From NCBI RefSeq assembly GCF_016595245.1, contig NZ_JAENHM010000087.1, forward strand, positions 1 through 64,000: DNA of 64,000 nucleotides, written 5' to 3'. This DNA comes from Azospirillum endophyticum. Lineage in GTDB: Bacteria > Pseudomonadota > Alphaproteobacteria > Azospirillales > Azospirillaceae. Below the pieces are notes generated by a model. That model worked only from the letters and a program-made list of their open reading frames with translations, did no database searches and had not been told where the DNA came from. The position numbers and the translations under genes are program-made. Of this stretch, positions 44,453 to 54,339 are shown piece after piece. How positions within the stretch are numbered: position 1 is the stretch's first letter; each line of letters starts with the position of its first letter.

Positions 44453-46105
44453 ATGGGCGACGGAAACGGACGGTTTCGCAGCGGCGTGGCGCGCCTTGCC
44501 TATGGCAATCCCCTCTATGCCCTGATGCTGGGCGGCAAGGCGCCGGGGGCGCTGGCGGTGATCCCGCCCGATCCCTGGCCGGGCGATACCGACAACGGCA
44601 ATGCCATCCTGGCCGGCCGGATGGGCTTCGCCGGGCAGGTGGTCATGGTCGACCCCAACGGCGCCCCCAATTGGCGGCCGCAGGGTACCGGCCCCGGCTG
44701 GCTGCGCACCGCCCATGGCTTCGAATGGCTGCGCGACCTGCGCGCGATCGGCGGCGACACGGCCCGGCGCCGGGCCCGGGTGCTGGTGTGGTCGTGGCTG
44801 GACCAGAATGGCGGCTGGCACGCCCAGAGCTGGGCGCCCGACGTGCTGGGCGTGCGGCTGGCCAGCTGGATCGGGTTGCATGACTTCTACTGCGCGTCGG
44901 CCGACGACGAGTTCCGCGCCCGCGTGTTCGAGAGCATGGCGCGCCAGCTCCGCCACCTGCTGCGGGTGGCGCCGGCCAAGCTGGATGGCGAACGGCTGAT
45001 CGGGGCGATCAAAGGGCTGCTCTATGGCGGCTACTGCCTGCCCGACCAGGACAAGGCGGCGCGGGAGGCGTTGCGCCTGCTCGACAAGGAGCTGCCACGC
45101 CAGATCCTGCCCGACGGCGGCCATGTCGAACGCAACCCGTCGATCCAGATGCGGGTTCTGCGCGACCTGATCGACATGCGCGCCGTGCTGCGCGTCGCTC
45201 GGGAGGAGGTGCCGGAAACCCTCCAGCATGCCATCGACCGCATGACGCCGGCATTGCGCTTCTTCCGCCATGTCGACGGCCGGCTCGCCCTGTTCAACGG
45301 CGGGCGGGAGGAGGATCCGGCGCTGATCGACACGGTGCTGGCCCAGGCGGACGCCCGCGGCCGTCCGTTGAAGAGCGCGCCGCACACCGGCTTCGAGCGG
45401 CTGCTCGCCGGGCGCACCCTGGTGCTGCTCGACACCGGCGCGCCGCCGCCGGAGGGGCTCGACCGCAGCGCCCATGCCGGCACCCTGTCGATGGAGGTCT
45501 CCGTCAACAAGGAGCGGCTGATCGTCAACTGCGGCAGCCATCCGTCCCAGCGCGGCCCCTGGCGCGCGGCGCTGGCCGGGACGTCCGCCCATTCGACGAT
45601 GGTGGTGGCCGACACCAACTCCTCGGAAGTGCTGGAGAAGGGCGGGCTGGGCCGCCGGCCGTCGAATGTCAGCTGCGAACGCCAGGAATCCGACGGTGCC
45701 ATGCTGGTGGTCGCCAGCCACAACGGCTACAGCAAGGGCTTCGGCCTGCTGCACCGCCGCCGTGTCTATCTGGCCGATAACGGCGAGGATCTGCGTGGCG
45801 AGGACACGCTGGAGCCGGTGATCGGCGCCACGCCGCAGCCGCAGTCCTACGCCATCCGTTTCCATCTGCACCCCAATGTCGATGTCGTGCCCGTCCAGGG
45901 AAACGATCAGGTGCTTCTGCGCCTGCCCAGCGGCAATGCCTGGCGCATGCGGGTGACCGGCGCGGTGCTGGAGGTGGCGGAAAGCGTCTATCTCGGCAGC
46001 GGGGACGAGCCGCGCCGCACCCGGCAGATCATGATGCAGGGACAATGCGGCCCCGAAGGGCTGACGGTGAAATGGGCCTTGCGCCGCGAGCGCAAGGCGG
46101 CGTAA
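44453..46105 (+). CDS. heparinase II/III-like protein
   Basis: A 550-residue protein without an obvious signal peptide. The N-terminal alpha/alpha toroid (AHGFEWLRDLRAIGGDTARRRARVLVWSWLDQNGGWHAQSWAPDVLGVRLASWIGLHDFY) and C-terminal beta-sandwich (LIVNCGSHPSQRGPWRAALAGTSAHSTMVVADTNSSEVL, then 'VASHNGYSKGFGLLHRRRVYLADNGEDLRGEDTL') match the heparinase II/III family. These enzymes cleave acidic polysaccharides by beta-elimination; in alphaproteobacteria this member stands between rsmB and purH and its substrate is unknown. GAAGGAG upstream marks the start. Confidence 0.9.
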   Translation: MGDGNGRFRSGVARLAYGNPLYALMLGGKAPGALAVIPPDPWPGDTDNGNAILAGRMGFAGQVVMVDPNGAPNWRPQGTGPGWLRTAHGFEWLRDLRAIGGDTARRRARVLVWSWLDQNGGWHAQSWAPDVLGVRLASWIGLHDFYCASADDEFRARVFESMARQLRHLLRVAPAKLDGERLIGAIKGLLYGGYCLPDQDKAAREALRLLDKELPRQILPDGGHVERNPSIQMRVLRDLIDMRAVLRVAREEVPETLQHAIDRMTPALRFFRHVDGRLALFNGGREEDPALIDTVLAQADARGRPLKSAPHTGFERLLAGRTLVLLDTGAPPPEGLDRSAHAGTLSMEVSVNKERLIVNCGSHPSQRGPWRAALAGTSAHSTMVVADTNSSEVLEKGGLGRRPSNVSCERQESDGAMLVVASHNGYSKGFGLLHRRRVYLADNGEDLRGEDTLEPVIGATPQPQSYAIRFHLHPNVDVVPVQGNDQVLLRLPSGNAWRMRVTGAVLEVAESVYLGSGDEPRRTRQIMMQGQCGPEGLTVKWALRRERKAA

Positions 46106-46210
46106 ATCCCGCCCATCCGCGGTGGCCGGGCCTATTTCCTTAAGGAGAGGGCGTGGAAACACGGATGAACACGGGATTTCAGGGCACGGACGCCCACGGA
46201 ACTCTTCACG

Positions 46211-46268
46211 CCGTGCTTATCCATGCCCGTCCGGGCCGAGATGTCCGGGCGGGCGGGGATAAGCACGG
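46211..46268. repeat. long inverted repeat between heparinase-like gene and purH
   Basis: CCGTGCTTATCC (46211-46222) and GGATAAGCACGG (46257-46268) are perfect arms around an inner GC-rich palindrome (CCGTCCGG / CCGGGCGG). CCGTGCTT recurs twice just downstream. Looks like an interspersed palindromic repeat rather than a terminator, as no T run follows. Confidence 0.6.
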
Positions 46269-46376
46269 TTGAACGGCATTTCCGTGGCCGTCCGTGCTTT
46301 TCTTCTTCCGTGCTTGTCCGGGTCTCCCCGGTTGCCTGCGGCTTAACGCACCCTCCGCAGCGATCAGGATGACGCC

Positions 46377-47981
46377 ATGAGCCCGCCCAAAGCCAACCAC
46401 GCCCCCGCTCCCGACAAGGTCCGCATCGCCCGCGCCCTAATTTCCGTGTCCGACAAGGCCGGGCTGGTGGAGCTGGGCAAGGCGCTCGCCGCCCGTGGCG
46501 TCGAGATCCTGTCGACCGGCGGCTCGGCCCAGCGTCTGGCCGAAGCCGGCGTCCCGGTCAAGGAGGTCTCCGACCACACCGGCTTCCCGGAGATCATGGA
46601 CGGCCGCGTCAAGACGCTGCATCCGCGCGTCCATGGCGGCATCCTGGCCCGCCGCGACATCCATGCCGACGCGATGGCCCGGCACGACATCCCCGGCATC
46701 GATCTGGTGGTGGTCAACCTCTACCCCTTCGAGGCGACGGTTGCCAAGGGTGCGGCTTATGACGACTGCGTCGAGAACATCGACATCGGCGGGCCGGCGA
46801 TGATCCGCGCCGCTGCCAAGAACCATGATTTCGTCACCATCGTCACCGAGCCGTCCGACTACGAGGCGGTGATGGGCGAACTGGCGGCCCATGACGGCTG
46901 CGTCACGCTGGCCCTGCGCCGCCGGCTGGCCCAGCGCGCCTATGCCCGCACCGCCGCCTACGACGCCGCCATCTCCACCTGGCTGGCCGGCCAGCTGGGC
47001 GAGACCTTCCCGCCGCGCGCCACCCTGTCGGGCGCGCTGGCCCAGACCCTGCGCTATGGCGAGAACCCGCACCAGCAGGCGGCCTTCTACGTCACCGGCG
47101 AGAAGCGTCCGGGTGTCGCCACCGCCGTGCAGCTGCAGGGCAAGGAACTGTCCTACAACAACCTGAACGACACCGATGCCGCTTTCGAGTTGGTGGCGGA
47201 GTTCGAGCAGCCGGCCGTCGCCATCATCAAGCACGCCAACCCCTGCGGCGTCGCGCAAGGCTCCTCCCTGCTGGAGGCCTACCGGTCGGCCCTGCTCTGC
47301 GATCCGGTCAGCGCCTTCGGCGGCATCATCGCCGTCAACCGCAGCCTGGATGCCGAGACGGCCGAGGAGATCTCCAAGCTGTTCGCCGAGGTGGTGATCG
47401 CGCCGGACGCCGACGAGGCCGCCCGCGCGCTGCTGGCGACCAAGAAGAACCTGCGGGTGCTGCTGACCAGGGACGTGCCGAACCCGGCCGAGCCCGGCAT
47501 GATGGTCAAGCAGCTGTCGGGCGGTTTCCTGCTGCAGAACCGCGACAGCGGCCGCGTCGACCCGGCCGCGCTCAAGGTCGTGACGAAGCGCGCGCCGACC
47601 GAACAGGAGTTGGCCGACCTGCTCTTCGCCTTCCGCGTCGCCAAGCACGTCAAGTCGAACGCCATCGTCTACGCCAAGAACGGTGCCACGGTGGGGGTGG
47701 GCGCCGGCCAGATGAGCCGGGTCGACAGCGCCCGCATCGCCGCCATCAAGTCGGCCGAGGCCGCCAAGGCCGCCGGCCTGCCGGAGCCGCTGACCCAGGG
47801 CTCGGTGGTTGCGTCCGACGCCTTCTTCCCCTTCGCCGACGGCTTGCTGGCGGCGGCGGAAGCGGGGGTCACCGCGGTGATCCAGCCGGGCGGCTCGATC
47901 CGCGACAACGACGTGATCGCCGCCGCGGACGAGAAGGGTCTGGCGATGGTGCTGACCGGAATGCGGCATTTCCGGCATTGA
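46377..47981 (+). CDS. purH: bifunctional AICAR transformylase / IMP cyclohydrolase
   Basis: A 534-residue enzyme of normal length catalysing the last two steps of IMP synthesis. The N-terminal cyclohydrolase domain ([39 protein letters not shown], '[16 protein letters not shown]') is followed by the AICAR transformylase domain ('[14 protein letters not shown]', '[20 protein letters not shown]', '[10 protein letters not shown]'). The ATG at 46377 directly follows a GATGACGCC context; the ribosome-binding site is weak (GCAGCGATCAGGA). Two inverted GC-rich hairpins follow the stop codon. Confidence 0.97.
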   Translation: MSPPKANHAPAPDKVRIARALISVSDKAGLVELGKALAARGVEILSTGGSAQRLAEAGVPVKEVSDHTGFPEIMDGRVKTLHPRVHGGILARRDIHADAMARHDIPGIDLVVVNLYPFEATVAKGAAYDDCVENIDIGGPAMIRAAAKNHDFVTIVTEPSDYEAVMGELAAHDGCVTLALRRRLAQRAYARTAAYDAAISTWLAGQLGETFPPRATLSGALAQTLRYGENPHQQAAFYVTGEKRPGVATAVQLQGKELSYNNLNDTDAAFELVAEFEQPAVAIIKHANPCGVAQGSSLLEAYRSALLCDPVSAFGGIIAVNRSLDAETAEEISKLFAEVVIAPDADEAARALLATKKNLRVLLTRDVPNPAEPGMMVKQLSGGFLLQNRDSGRVDPAALKVVTKRAPTEQELADLLFAFRVAKHVKSNAIVYAKNGATVGVGAGQMSRVDSARIAAIKSAEAAKAAGLPEPLTQGSVVASDAFFPFADGLLAAAEAGVTAVIQPGGSIRDNDVIAAADEKGLAMVLTGMRHFRH

Positions 47982-48019
47982 GGTGGCGATGGGGTGGGGA
48001 AGTTGGACCCCCACCCTAA

Positions 48020-48101
48020 CCCTCCCCCGCTGGGCGGGGGAGGGAACTCCGCCGCACTTCAGCAACGGTCCTGGCTCCCTCCCCCGCCCAGCGGGGGAGG
48101 G
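48020..48101. repeat. pair of GC-rich palindromes (REP-like)
   Basis: CCCTCCCCCGC-TGG-GCGGGGGAGGG (48020-48044) and CCCTCCCCCGC-CCA-GCGGGGGAGGG (48077-48101). The two units are mutual inverted copies 33 bases apart, between convergent purH and rpoH, and may serve both as terminator. Confidence 0.75.
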
Positions 48102-48129
48102 TTGGGGCGGGGGCAAACAGTGCGCCCCC

Positions 48130-49026
48130 TTACGCCTCTGCCAGCAGGTCGTCGGAATCCTCGACCCGCTTCAGCATCGACTGGCGCAGTTTCAGCAGGG
48201 CCCGATGCTCCAGCTGGCGCACGCGCTCCTTGCTGACGCCCAGCTCCCGGCCAAGCTCTTCCAGCGTGGCGCCTTCCTCGCGCAGGCGGCGTTCGCGGAT
48301 GATGGTGCGTTCGCGCGGGCTCAGTTCGCCCAGCGCTTCCGCCAGCCATTGCGAGCGGGTGTTGGCGTCGCGCATGCCGATCACCACGTCCTCGGGCGAG
48401 GGGCGCTGGTCGGCCAGGAAATCCTGCCAGTCGTCGTCGGAGCCGTCGGCCACCGGCGTGTTCAGCGACTGGTCGGAGCCGGACATCCGCATCTCCATCG
48501 CCTCGACTTCCGACACCTCGACCTTCAGTTCGCCGGCGATCCACTCGCGGCCTTCCCTGGTCAAAGGCGCGCCGCTGCCGTTCTGGGTGGCGCTGTCGAT
48601 CTTGGCGCGCAGGCGGCGCAGGTTGAAGAACAGGGATTTCTGCGCGGCGGTGGTGCCGGTCCGCACGATCGACCAGTTGCGCAGGATGTAGTCCTGCATG
48701 GCCGAGCGGATCCACCAGGCGGCATAGGTGGAGAAACGCACCTCGCGGTCGGGTTCGAAGCGGCTGGCCGCCTGCATCAGCCCGACATTGCCCTCCTGGA
48801 CGAGATCGCCCATCGGCAGGCCGTAATTGCGGAAGCGCGACGCGGTGGCCACCACCAGGCGGGTGTATGCCCGAACCAGATGATGCAGGGCGCGTTCGTC
48901 GTTGCCCTCGCGCCATTTTCGGGCGAGATCGAATTCATGGTCGCGCGACAGCAACGGTTCGCGCATGGATGCCTTGATGAAGCTCAGATTAGCACGCTGA
49001 GTCTCCGGATCGTCGATGTATGCCAT
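48130..49026 (-). CDS. rpoH: RNA polymerase heat-shock sigma factor RpoH
   Basis: A 298-residue sigma-32-type factor. Region 2 is 'LVVATASRFRNYGLPMGDLVQEGNVGLMQAASRFEPDREVRFSTYAAWWIRSAMQDYILRNWSIVR', the RpoH box is 'AAQKSLFFNLRRLRAKI', and region 4 is 'LSPRERTIIRERRLREEGATLEELGRELGVSKERVRQLEHRALLKL'. It directs transcription of heat-shock genes. The start at 49026 (MAYIDDPETQRANLSFIK) fits RpoH; the open frame continues upstream to 49140. Alphaproteobacteria often have several rpoH genes, so this may be one paralogue. Confidence 0.93.
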   Translation of the reverse strand: MAYIDDPETQRANLSFIKASMREPLLSRDHEFDLARKWREGNDERALHHLVRAYTRLVVATASRFRNYGLPMGDLVQEGNVGLMQAASRFEPDREVRFSTYAAWWIRSAMQDYILRNWSIVRTGTTAAQKSLFFNLRRLRAKIDSATQNGSGAPLTREGREWIAGELKVEVSEVEAMEMRMSGSDQSLNTPVADGSDDDWQDFLADQRPSPEDVVIGMRDANTRSQWLAEALGELSPRERTIIRERRLREEGATLEELGRELGVSKERVRQLEHRALLKLRQSMLKRVEDSDDLLAEA

Positions 49027-49312
49027 CCGTCCCTTCCTTCCCGTCTGGGCGGCATCGTGTTCCTTCGCATATCCCCGTACTGCCGGGTCTTCGCCGCTTT
49101 GCCGCCTGCCCCCGGTCGATGCCGTCGGGTTAAACAACAAGCATGGGCGCGCCCTGTTGCGGAATCATACGCAGGTGTAGGGGGGGTGGATCACAAGGGG
49201 CGGGGAAATTTTGCCGGCGGCCTGTCGTAGGCCTGCCGGGTGGTTGCCGGACGGCTGGCTGGCCCCGTCCACGGGAAGGGGATGGCTGGGGCAAGCTGGA
49301 CCTAAGGATGGG

Positions 49313-50299
49313 TCACGCTTGGAAAAGGTCCAGCATCTCGCCGAAAGAATCGAAGCAGGCGCAGACGAGGTAGCCGCCGCGGCCGCAGCCGCCATCTAGC
49401 GTCACCGTCACCGGCCCGACATCCACGCCGGGACTTTCCGGCGACCAGCTGGGGTCGTAGCCGCGCACCAGGCGGCGGAAGCCGCCATAGGGCTGCTCCA
49501 ATCGGGCGAAGGCGGCGCTGCCCCACCAGAAGGCGTCGCCCTGGCCGGTCAGCGGACGGCGGGGGTCGATGCCGGAATTGACCAGCAGCAGGCTTCCGCC
49601 GCCCCGGTTGCTGCCGGTCCAGCCATCGTCGTTCGAAGCCCCGTCCGGCGCGCCGGCATTGGTGACCCCGTCCTTTCCGGGCCCATTCTTTCCAGTCTGG
49701 CCGCCGGTGTAGGCGGCCCGACGCAGTGCGTTGAACAGCGCTTCATGTCCGGGTCTCGCGGCCACCGCCTGCCGCAACTCGCGCGTCCAGCGCCCCAGCA
49801 TCACCGCCCCGCCGCGTGCCGCCGCCATTCCGGCATCCTGGTTACCGCCATAGGCGGCCAGCGTCGGCGCCACGCCCTGGCGCAGCATCCAGTCGAGCAC
49901 GGTGCGCGGGTCGGGAGCGAAGTGGAGTTGCAGCAACTTCTGCCACATCTCCTCCTGCTGGCCGCGCAGGTAGACGATGTCCGATGCGAACATGCCGGGC
50001 AGCGCCAGCAGCGCGATGCGGAAGGCCAGCAGCCGGTCGACGGTTTCCACCACGCTGGCGCCGAAGCCGATCATGTTGCCGAGATAGACCAGCCGGTCGC
50101 CGGGGCGGAAGCGCTGGCCGATGGCTTGGTGGATCACGTCCAGCCGCTCGGGCTCGGCATGGATGGCACCGATGGCCCAGACACGGCGCGGGCGGCCGAG
50201 CGAGGCGAAACGGCTGCCGTCCTCGACGGTACCGACGACGGCTCCGGCATGCCGGTTGGCTTGGCGGCCGGGAAGATCAAGGCGTGGTGGCAAACCCAA
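49313..50299 (-). CDS. degenerate serine/threonine phosphatase-like protein
   Basis: A 328-residue protein with the layout of bacterial PPP-family metallophosphatases, but with the metal-binding motifs changed: GAIHAEPERL (44-53) for GDIHG...L, YLGNMIGFG (72-80) for YLGDYVDRG, LRGQQEEM (111-118) for LRGNHE, 'LLLVNSGIDPRRPL' for 'VHAGI.P..PL', and 'RGYDPSWSP' for 'HGHTP'. Every position that should supply a metal ligand except one histidine is lost. A Gly/Asn-rich insert (about 205-230) is also unusual. I infer a non-catalytic binding protein. The start is uncertain. It lies downstream of carD, which is transcribed the same way. Confidence 0.7.
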   Translation of the reverse strand: MGLPPRLDLPGRQANRHAGAVVGTVEDGSRFASLGRPRRVWAIGAIHAEPERLDVIHQAIGQRFRPGDRLVYLGNMIGFGASVVETVDRLLAFRIALLALPGMFASDIVYLRGQQEEMWQKLLQLHFAPDPRTVLDWMLRQGVAPTLAAYGGNQDAGMAAARGGAVMLGRWTRELRQAVAARPGHEALFNALRRAAYTGGQTGKNGPGKDGVTNAGAPDGASNDDGWTGSNRGGGSLLLVNSGIDPRRPLTGQGDAFWWGSAAFARLEQPYGGFRRLVRGYDPSWSPESPGVDVGPVTVTLDGGCGRGGYLVCACFDSFGEMLDLFQA

Positions 50300-50513
50300 A
50301 CTCGATCCCCCAACTCGGTCCGCTTGGACATCTTGCGTGGAGCCGCATCCCGAGCCGTCGCGGCGGACGCCCGCCGGGGGCCGGGGCTGGAAAGCGGCGG
50401 GGAGTTTAGGCGTGTCACGTCATGGAAACAAAGGTGAAAAACGAGACGGGCGCGCGGCGTGACGTAGCAGCCGCGCGCCCGTTCGTGTCACGGACGTATG
50501 AGGGAAGACCCGA

Positions 50514-51014
50514 TCAGGCGGCCTTGGACAGCACCGACTCCAGACGCTCCGTCGCCTTGGTCTCGTCGATCTTCTCGACGGCGGCCAGTTCGCGGGCCAA
50601 GCGCTCCAGGGCGGCCTGGTAGATCTGGCGCTCGCTGTAGGACTGGTCGGACTGGTCGGCACCGCGGTACAGGTCGCGCACCACCTCGGCGATGGACACC
50701 GGATCGCCGGAGTTGATCTTGGCCTCATACTCCTGGGCGCGGCGGCTCCACATGGTGCGGCGGACGCGCGACCGGCCCTGCAGGGTCTCCAGCGCGACCT
50801 TGATGCGGTCCTTGGAGGACAGGCGGCGCAGCCCGGCGTTGCGGGCCTTGGTGACCGGAACCTTGAGCGTCATGCGCTCTTTCTCGAACGTGATCGCGTA
50901 GAGTTGAACCTCGAGTCCGGCAATGCTGTGGGTCTCGATCCCCTCGACCCGACCGACGCCATGAGCCGGATAAACGACGAAGTCACCGGCTTCGAAGTCA
51001 AGCTTGTTCGACAT
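50514..51014 (-). CDS. carD: CarD-family transcription factor
   Basis: A 166-residue RNA polymerase-binding factor. The N-terminal Tudor-like domain ('FEAGDFVVYPAHGVGRVEGIETHSIAGLEVQLYAITFEKERMTLKVPV') binds the polymerase beta subunit; the helical C-terminal part ('RRTMWSRRAQEYEAKINSGDPVSIAEVVRDLYR...SYSERQIYQAALERLARELA') contacts promoter DNA and stabilises the open complex. The tandem arrangement with fdxA upstream is typical for alphaproteobacteria. Confidence 0.95.
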   Translation of the reverse strand: MSNKLDFEAGDFVVYPAHGVGRVEGIETHSIAGLEVQLYAITFEKERMTLKVPVTKARNAGLRRLSSKDRIKVALETLQGRSRVRRTMWSRRAQEYEAKINSGDPVSIAEVVRDLYRGADQSDQSYSERQIYQAALERLARELAAVEKIDETKATERLESVLSKAA

Positions 51015-51381
51015 GTGGATTGGCTCTCACTTCTCGCGATCACGCCATTTTTGCCGCCCCGGTGGAAGGGACGAAAAAGGACCCCGGACAGTTATGGCGC
51101 CGTGGGGATGGGACCCATCCACGACGATCACAAAAGCCACGAGTCCTGGAGCAAAGGGAAAACCGGCAATGGCGCGACGGCCGGCCCCGGGCGCACATTA
51201 TATCGATGTTACGCCCGAGTTACAAAGGGAACGCGCAACCATCGGGCGGAAATCGTCCATCGCCCGGCCATGGCCGCCCCGTCGATTTTGCATGGCAACA
51301 TCGGCGTATGCAATCGGTTGATGTGGCCCGACTCGATAAATCCGGCTTGGAAAAAGCCGGGCCGCATCCGCTGGTCTGGTC
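51015..51381. other. carD-fdxA intergenic region
   Basis: 367 bp without a supported gene; it should contain the carD promoter and leader. I see no terminator with a T run after fdxA. Confidence 0.3.
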
Positions 51382-51714
51382 TCAGCCGCCCGCCTTGGGC
51401 GAGAAGAACTTCTCGAACTTGCCGTCGACACCCTTGAACTCGTCGGCGTCGGCCGGCGCGTCCTTCTTGCGGGTGATGTTCGGCCATTGGCCGGAATAGT
51501 CGCGGTTCATCTCCAGCCACTTGGTCGCACGGTCGTCGGTGTCGGGGACGATCGCCTCGGCCGGGCATTCCGGCTCGCACACGCCGCAGTCGATGCATTC
51601 GTCCGGGTGGATGACCAGCATGTTCTCACCCTCGTAGAAGCAATCCACGGGGCAGACTTCGACGCAGTCGGTGTACTTGCACTTGATGCAGCCGTCGGTG
51701 ACGACGTAGGGCAT
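51382..51714 (-). CDS. fdxA: 7Fe ferredoxin FdxA
   Basis: A 110-residue electron carrier. The cysteines C9, C12, C17, C21 and C25 and C40, C43, C46 and C50 give the FdxA pattern that binds one [3Fe-4S] and one [4Fe-4S] cluster. The C-terminal extension ('[39 protein letters not shown]') is the usual alphaproteobacterial FdxA tail. It lies upstream of carD on the same strand. Confidence 0.96.
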   Translation of the reverse strand: MPYVVTDGCIKCKYTDCVEVCPVDCFYEGENMLVIHPDECIDCGVCEPECPAEAIVPDTDDRATKWLEMNRDYSGQWPNITRKKDAPADADEFKGVDGKFEKFFSPKAGG

Positions 51715-51923
51715 GATCTCTTCTCCGCTGTTCCGGCCGACGGTGCCAGCCGCGCGTCCGTGGTCCCGCTCTCGCCCATCGGGGCCGATCGGAGCCGTTT
51801 CCCGGGAATGGGCACGCGCAGGGCATCGGGCCGGATGGCAAACCCGCGCCTGCCTAGCACGCCGCCGACGAGCCGTTCAACCCCGCGCGTGATGTGGGCG
51901 GCCCTGTCGCACCCCTGGCGGCA

Positions 51924-52832
51924 TCATTCAAGGGCCGGGCAAGGGCCGGGGCAAGGCCCGGTCAGGGTCAGGGCCTGATGCCGGGCTTCGGAAAACGCCT
52001 CCAGGAAGGCGCGCAGGCTGCCGGTCTCGATGGCGTCGGCGCGGCGCACGAACTGGGTCGGCATGCGGGCGAGGGCATCGGGCAGCGGCCGGGCCGCCAG
52101 CAACTCGCGCCAGGGGTCGCGCTCCACCACCGACCGCGGCATCACCGTCACCCCCATGCCGGCGCCGACGCAGCCCAGGATGGCGTCCAGCGCCCCGAAC
52201 TCCATGACCCGGAAGGGCACGCGGCCGGCCTCGCGCATCGCCATCTCCGCCCGGCCGCGATAGGCGCAGGCGCGGCCGAAGGCGATCAGGGTGCGGCGCG
52301 CGGAATCGGTGGTCAGCCCGGCGGCGGGTTCGGCCAGAACCAGCTCCTCGTCGAAGATGCGCCGGGCGACCAGGTCCGGGTGGGCCACCTCGCCGCCGAC
52401 GAAGGCGCCGTCCAGCCGTCCGGCCAGCACGTCCGCCAGCAGGACCTCGGTCGGGCCGGGGGCGATGGTCAGTTCCACGTCGGGATGGTCGCGGTGGAAG
52501 CGGGCCAGGATCGGCGGCAGCCGCACCGCGGCGGTCGATTCCATGCTGCCCACCGCCAGCCGCCCGCCGTGCCCGGCGGCTTCCGCAACCGCGTCGCGGG
52601 CCTGGGCGACCAGCCGCAGCACCCGGTCGGCATAGCCGCTCAGGACCCGGCCGGCCGGCGTCGGCTCCATCCCGCGGCTGAAGCGCCGGAACAGGTCGAC
52701 GCCCAGATCCTCCTCCAGCCGCTTGATCCGCGCGGTGACGTTGGACTGCACGCAGTTCAGCGTCTCCGCCGCCCGGCTGACGCTGCCGGTGTCGGCCACC
52801 GCCTTGACCACCCGCAAACCGGCCAGATCCAT
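51924..52832 (-). CDS. LysR-family transcriptional regulator
   Basis: A 302-residue regulator. Helix-turn-helix: 'MDLAGLRVVKAVADTGSVSRAAETLNCVQSNVTARIKRLEEDLGVDLFRRFSRGMEPTPAGRVL'. The effector-binding domain belongs to the group containing 'GRLAVGSMESTAAVRLPPILARFHRDHPDVELTIAPGPTEVLLADVLAGRLDGAFV'. It is transcribed divergently from an MFS transporter of the YbfB/YjiJ type, a very common pair in which the regulator controls the exporter. The 175-bp gap should hold the shared operator. The start at 52832 is chosen from the family N terminus. Confidence 0.92.
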   Translation of the reverse strand: MDLAGLRVVKAVADTGSVSRAAETLNCVQSNVTARIKRLEEDLGVDLFRRFSRGMEPTPAGRVLSGYADRVLRLVAQARDAVAEAAGHGGRLAVGSMESTAAVRLPPILARFHRDHPDVELTIAPGPTEVLLADVLAGRLDGAFVGGEVAHPDLVARRIFDEELVLAEPAAGLTTDSARRTLIAFGRACAYRGRAEMAMREAGRVPFRVMEFGALDAILGCVGAGMGVTVMPRSVVERDPWRELLAARPLPDALARMPTQFVRRADAIETGSLRAFLEAFSEARHQALTLTGPCPGPCPALE

Positions 52833-53007
52833 CGCTCGCTCTCCCTCGCCGCAACGCATACCACCCATCACTGAAAGTGGAGCTTATCATCAGAACAATT
52901 CATTGGAAATGAGGGCTGTGCCGCGGCGATGATGGATGTCAAATCAATCGGCTGGCCGAACGGTTCCTGGTCAAACGAGCCGGCCGAAAACCGAGAGGGC
53001 GTGGATC

Positions 53008-54222
53008 ATGGTTCGGGTGCTGGTCGGCGGCCTGATCGGGCTTGCCATCGCGATGGGGATCGCGCGTTTCGCCTTCACCCCGATCCTGCCGGCGATGCAG
53101 GACGCCACCGGGCTGCGGGCTGATGGCGCGGGGCTGCTCGCCTCGCTGAACTATCTGGGTTATTTCGTCGGGGCGCTGGGCGCCGGGCTGGTGCCGCACG
53201 GCGCCACGCGAACCGCCGTCTTCCGGCTGTCGCTGGTGGTCAGCGTCGCCACCACCGCGGCGATGGGGGGCGATTTCGGCGATGCCGGGCAGGCGATGCC
53301 GATCTGGTTAGTCCTGCGTTTCCTGTCTGGGGCATCGAGCGCCGGCATCTTCATCCTGGGCATCGCCATGGTGCTGGACACGCTCGCCCGCGGTGGCGGG
53401 GAACGGCTGGCCGGCTGGCTCTACACCGGGATCGGGCTGGGCATCGCCTCGTCCGGACTGTTCGTCGCGCTGTTCGGCGGGCAGTTGGGCTGGAACGGCG
53501 ACTGGCTGGCGCTGGGGGCGATCTGCGCCGTGCTGGGGGTGATGCCCGGCCTCTGGGTGCGCGATCCGGCCCCGCAACGCCCGGCGGCTGCGGCGAAGGC
53601 GGAAGGGGCCTCCCCGGCGCGGACGGGCAGGCTGTCGGCGCCGCTGCTGCTGCTGACGCTCGCCTATTTCCTGGAGGGCGGCGGCTATATCGTCTCGGCC
53701 ACCTTCCTGGTGTCGATCCTGAAGACCGATCCCGGCACCGCAGCGATCGGCGAGGCCGCCTGGATGGTCGTCGGGATCGGAGCGATGGGGGCCGGGGTGT
53801 TCTGGGCCGCCGTCGCCCGGCGGTCGAGCAGCTGGTGGTCGCTGATCCTGGCGCACCTGACGCAGACGGTGGCCATCCTGCTGCCGATGACCGGCTCGCC
53901 GACCGCTTCCGTCATCTCGGCGCTGCTGTTCGGCGGCACCTTCGTCGGCATCGTCTCCCAGGCCTTCGCGCTGGGGCGGCAGCTGTCGGCCGGCGCGTCG
54001 GCGCGGGTGGTCGGGGCGCTGACCGCTGCCTACGGGCTGGGGCAGATCATCGGGCCGTTGCCGGCCGGTCTGGTGGTGACGCGCACCGGCAGCTTCAACG
54101 CCGCGCTGCTGGGGGCGGCCGGCGCGGTGATGCTGGGGACCTTGCTGCTGGCGCTGGGCATGGTGATCGCCGGGCGGCAGGCATCGGCCGGGCCGGCATT
54201 CGCCTCATCCAAAGCTTCGTAA
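53008..54222 (+). CDS. YbfB/YjiJ-family MFS transporter
   Basis: A 404-residue protein with 12 hydrophobic segments. The start 'MVRVLVGGLIGLAIAMGIARFAFTPILPAMQDATGLRADGAGLLASLNYLGYFVGALGAG' is the hallmark of the YbfB/YjiJ family (small-molecule exporters of unknown substrate). GAGAGGGCG upstream supports 53008; the frame is open to 52936. Divergent to the LysR gene, which probably regulates it. Confidence 0.9.
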   Translation: MVRVLVGGLIGLAIAMGIARFAFTPILPAMQDATGLRADGAGLLASLNYLGYFVGALGAGLVPHGATRTAVFRLSLVVSVATTAAMGGDFGDAGQAMPIWLVLRFLSGASSAGIFILGIAMVLDTLARGGGERLAGWLYTGIGLGIASSGLFVALFGGQLGWNGDWLALGAICAVLGVMPGLWVRDPAPQRPAAAAKAEGASPARTGRLSAPLLLLTLAYFLEGGGYIVSATFLVSILKTDPGTAAIGEAAWMVVGIGAMGAGVFWAAVARRSSSWWSLILAHLTQTVAILLPMTGSPTASVISALLFGGTFVGIVSQAFALGRQLSAGASARVVGALTAAYGLGQIIGPLPAGLVVTRTGSFNAALLGAAGAVMLGTLLLALGMVIAGRQASAGPAFASSKAS

Positions 54223-54339
54223 GTATTCGTAAGGTCTGCCTGCGACAATCGGCGGCGCATTTTCAGCATTGCCGTTGTTCTCCCCGATCGTCCGCTTTGG
54301 CTACAGTCTAGCCTGCAACAACCAGACCCCGGGGGAGTC

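Noticed and set aside
44060-46162. 700-codon minus-strand open frame over the heparinase-like gene.
   Set aside because: Shadow of the plus-strand gene; composition typical of an antisense frame in high-GC DNA.
48020-48101. Two regularly spaced GC-rich repeats, considered as a CRISPR remnant.
   Set aside because: Only two units, inverted relative to each other and palindromic, with no cas genes.
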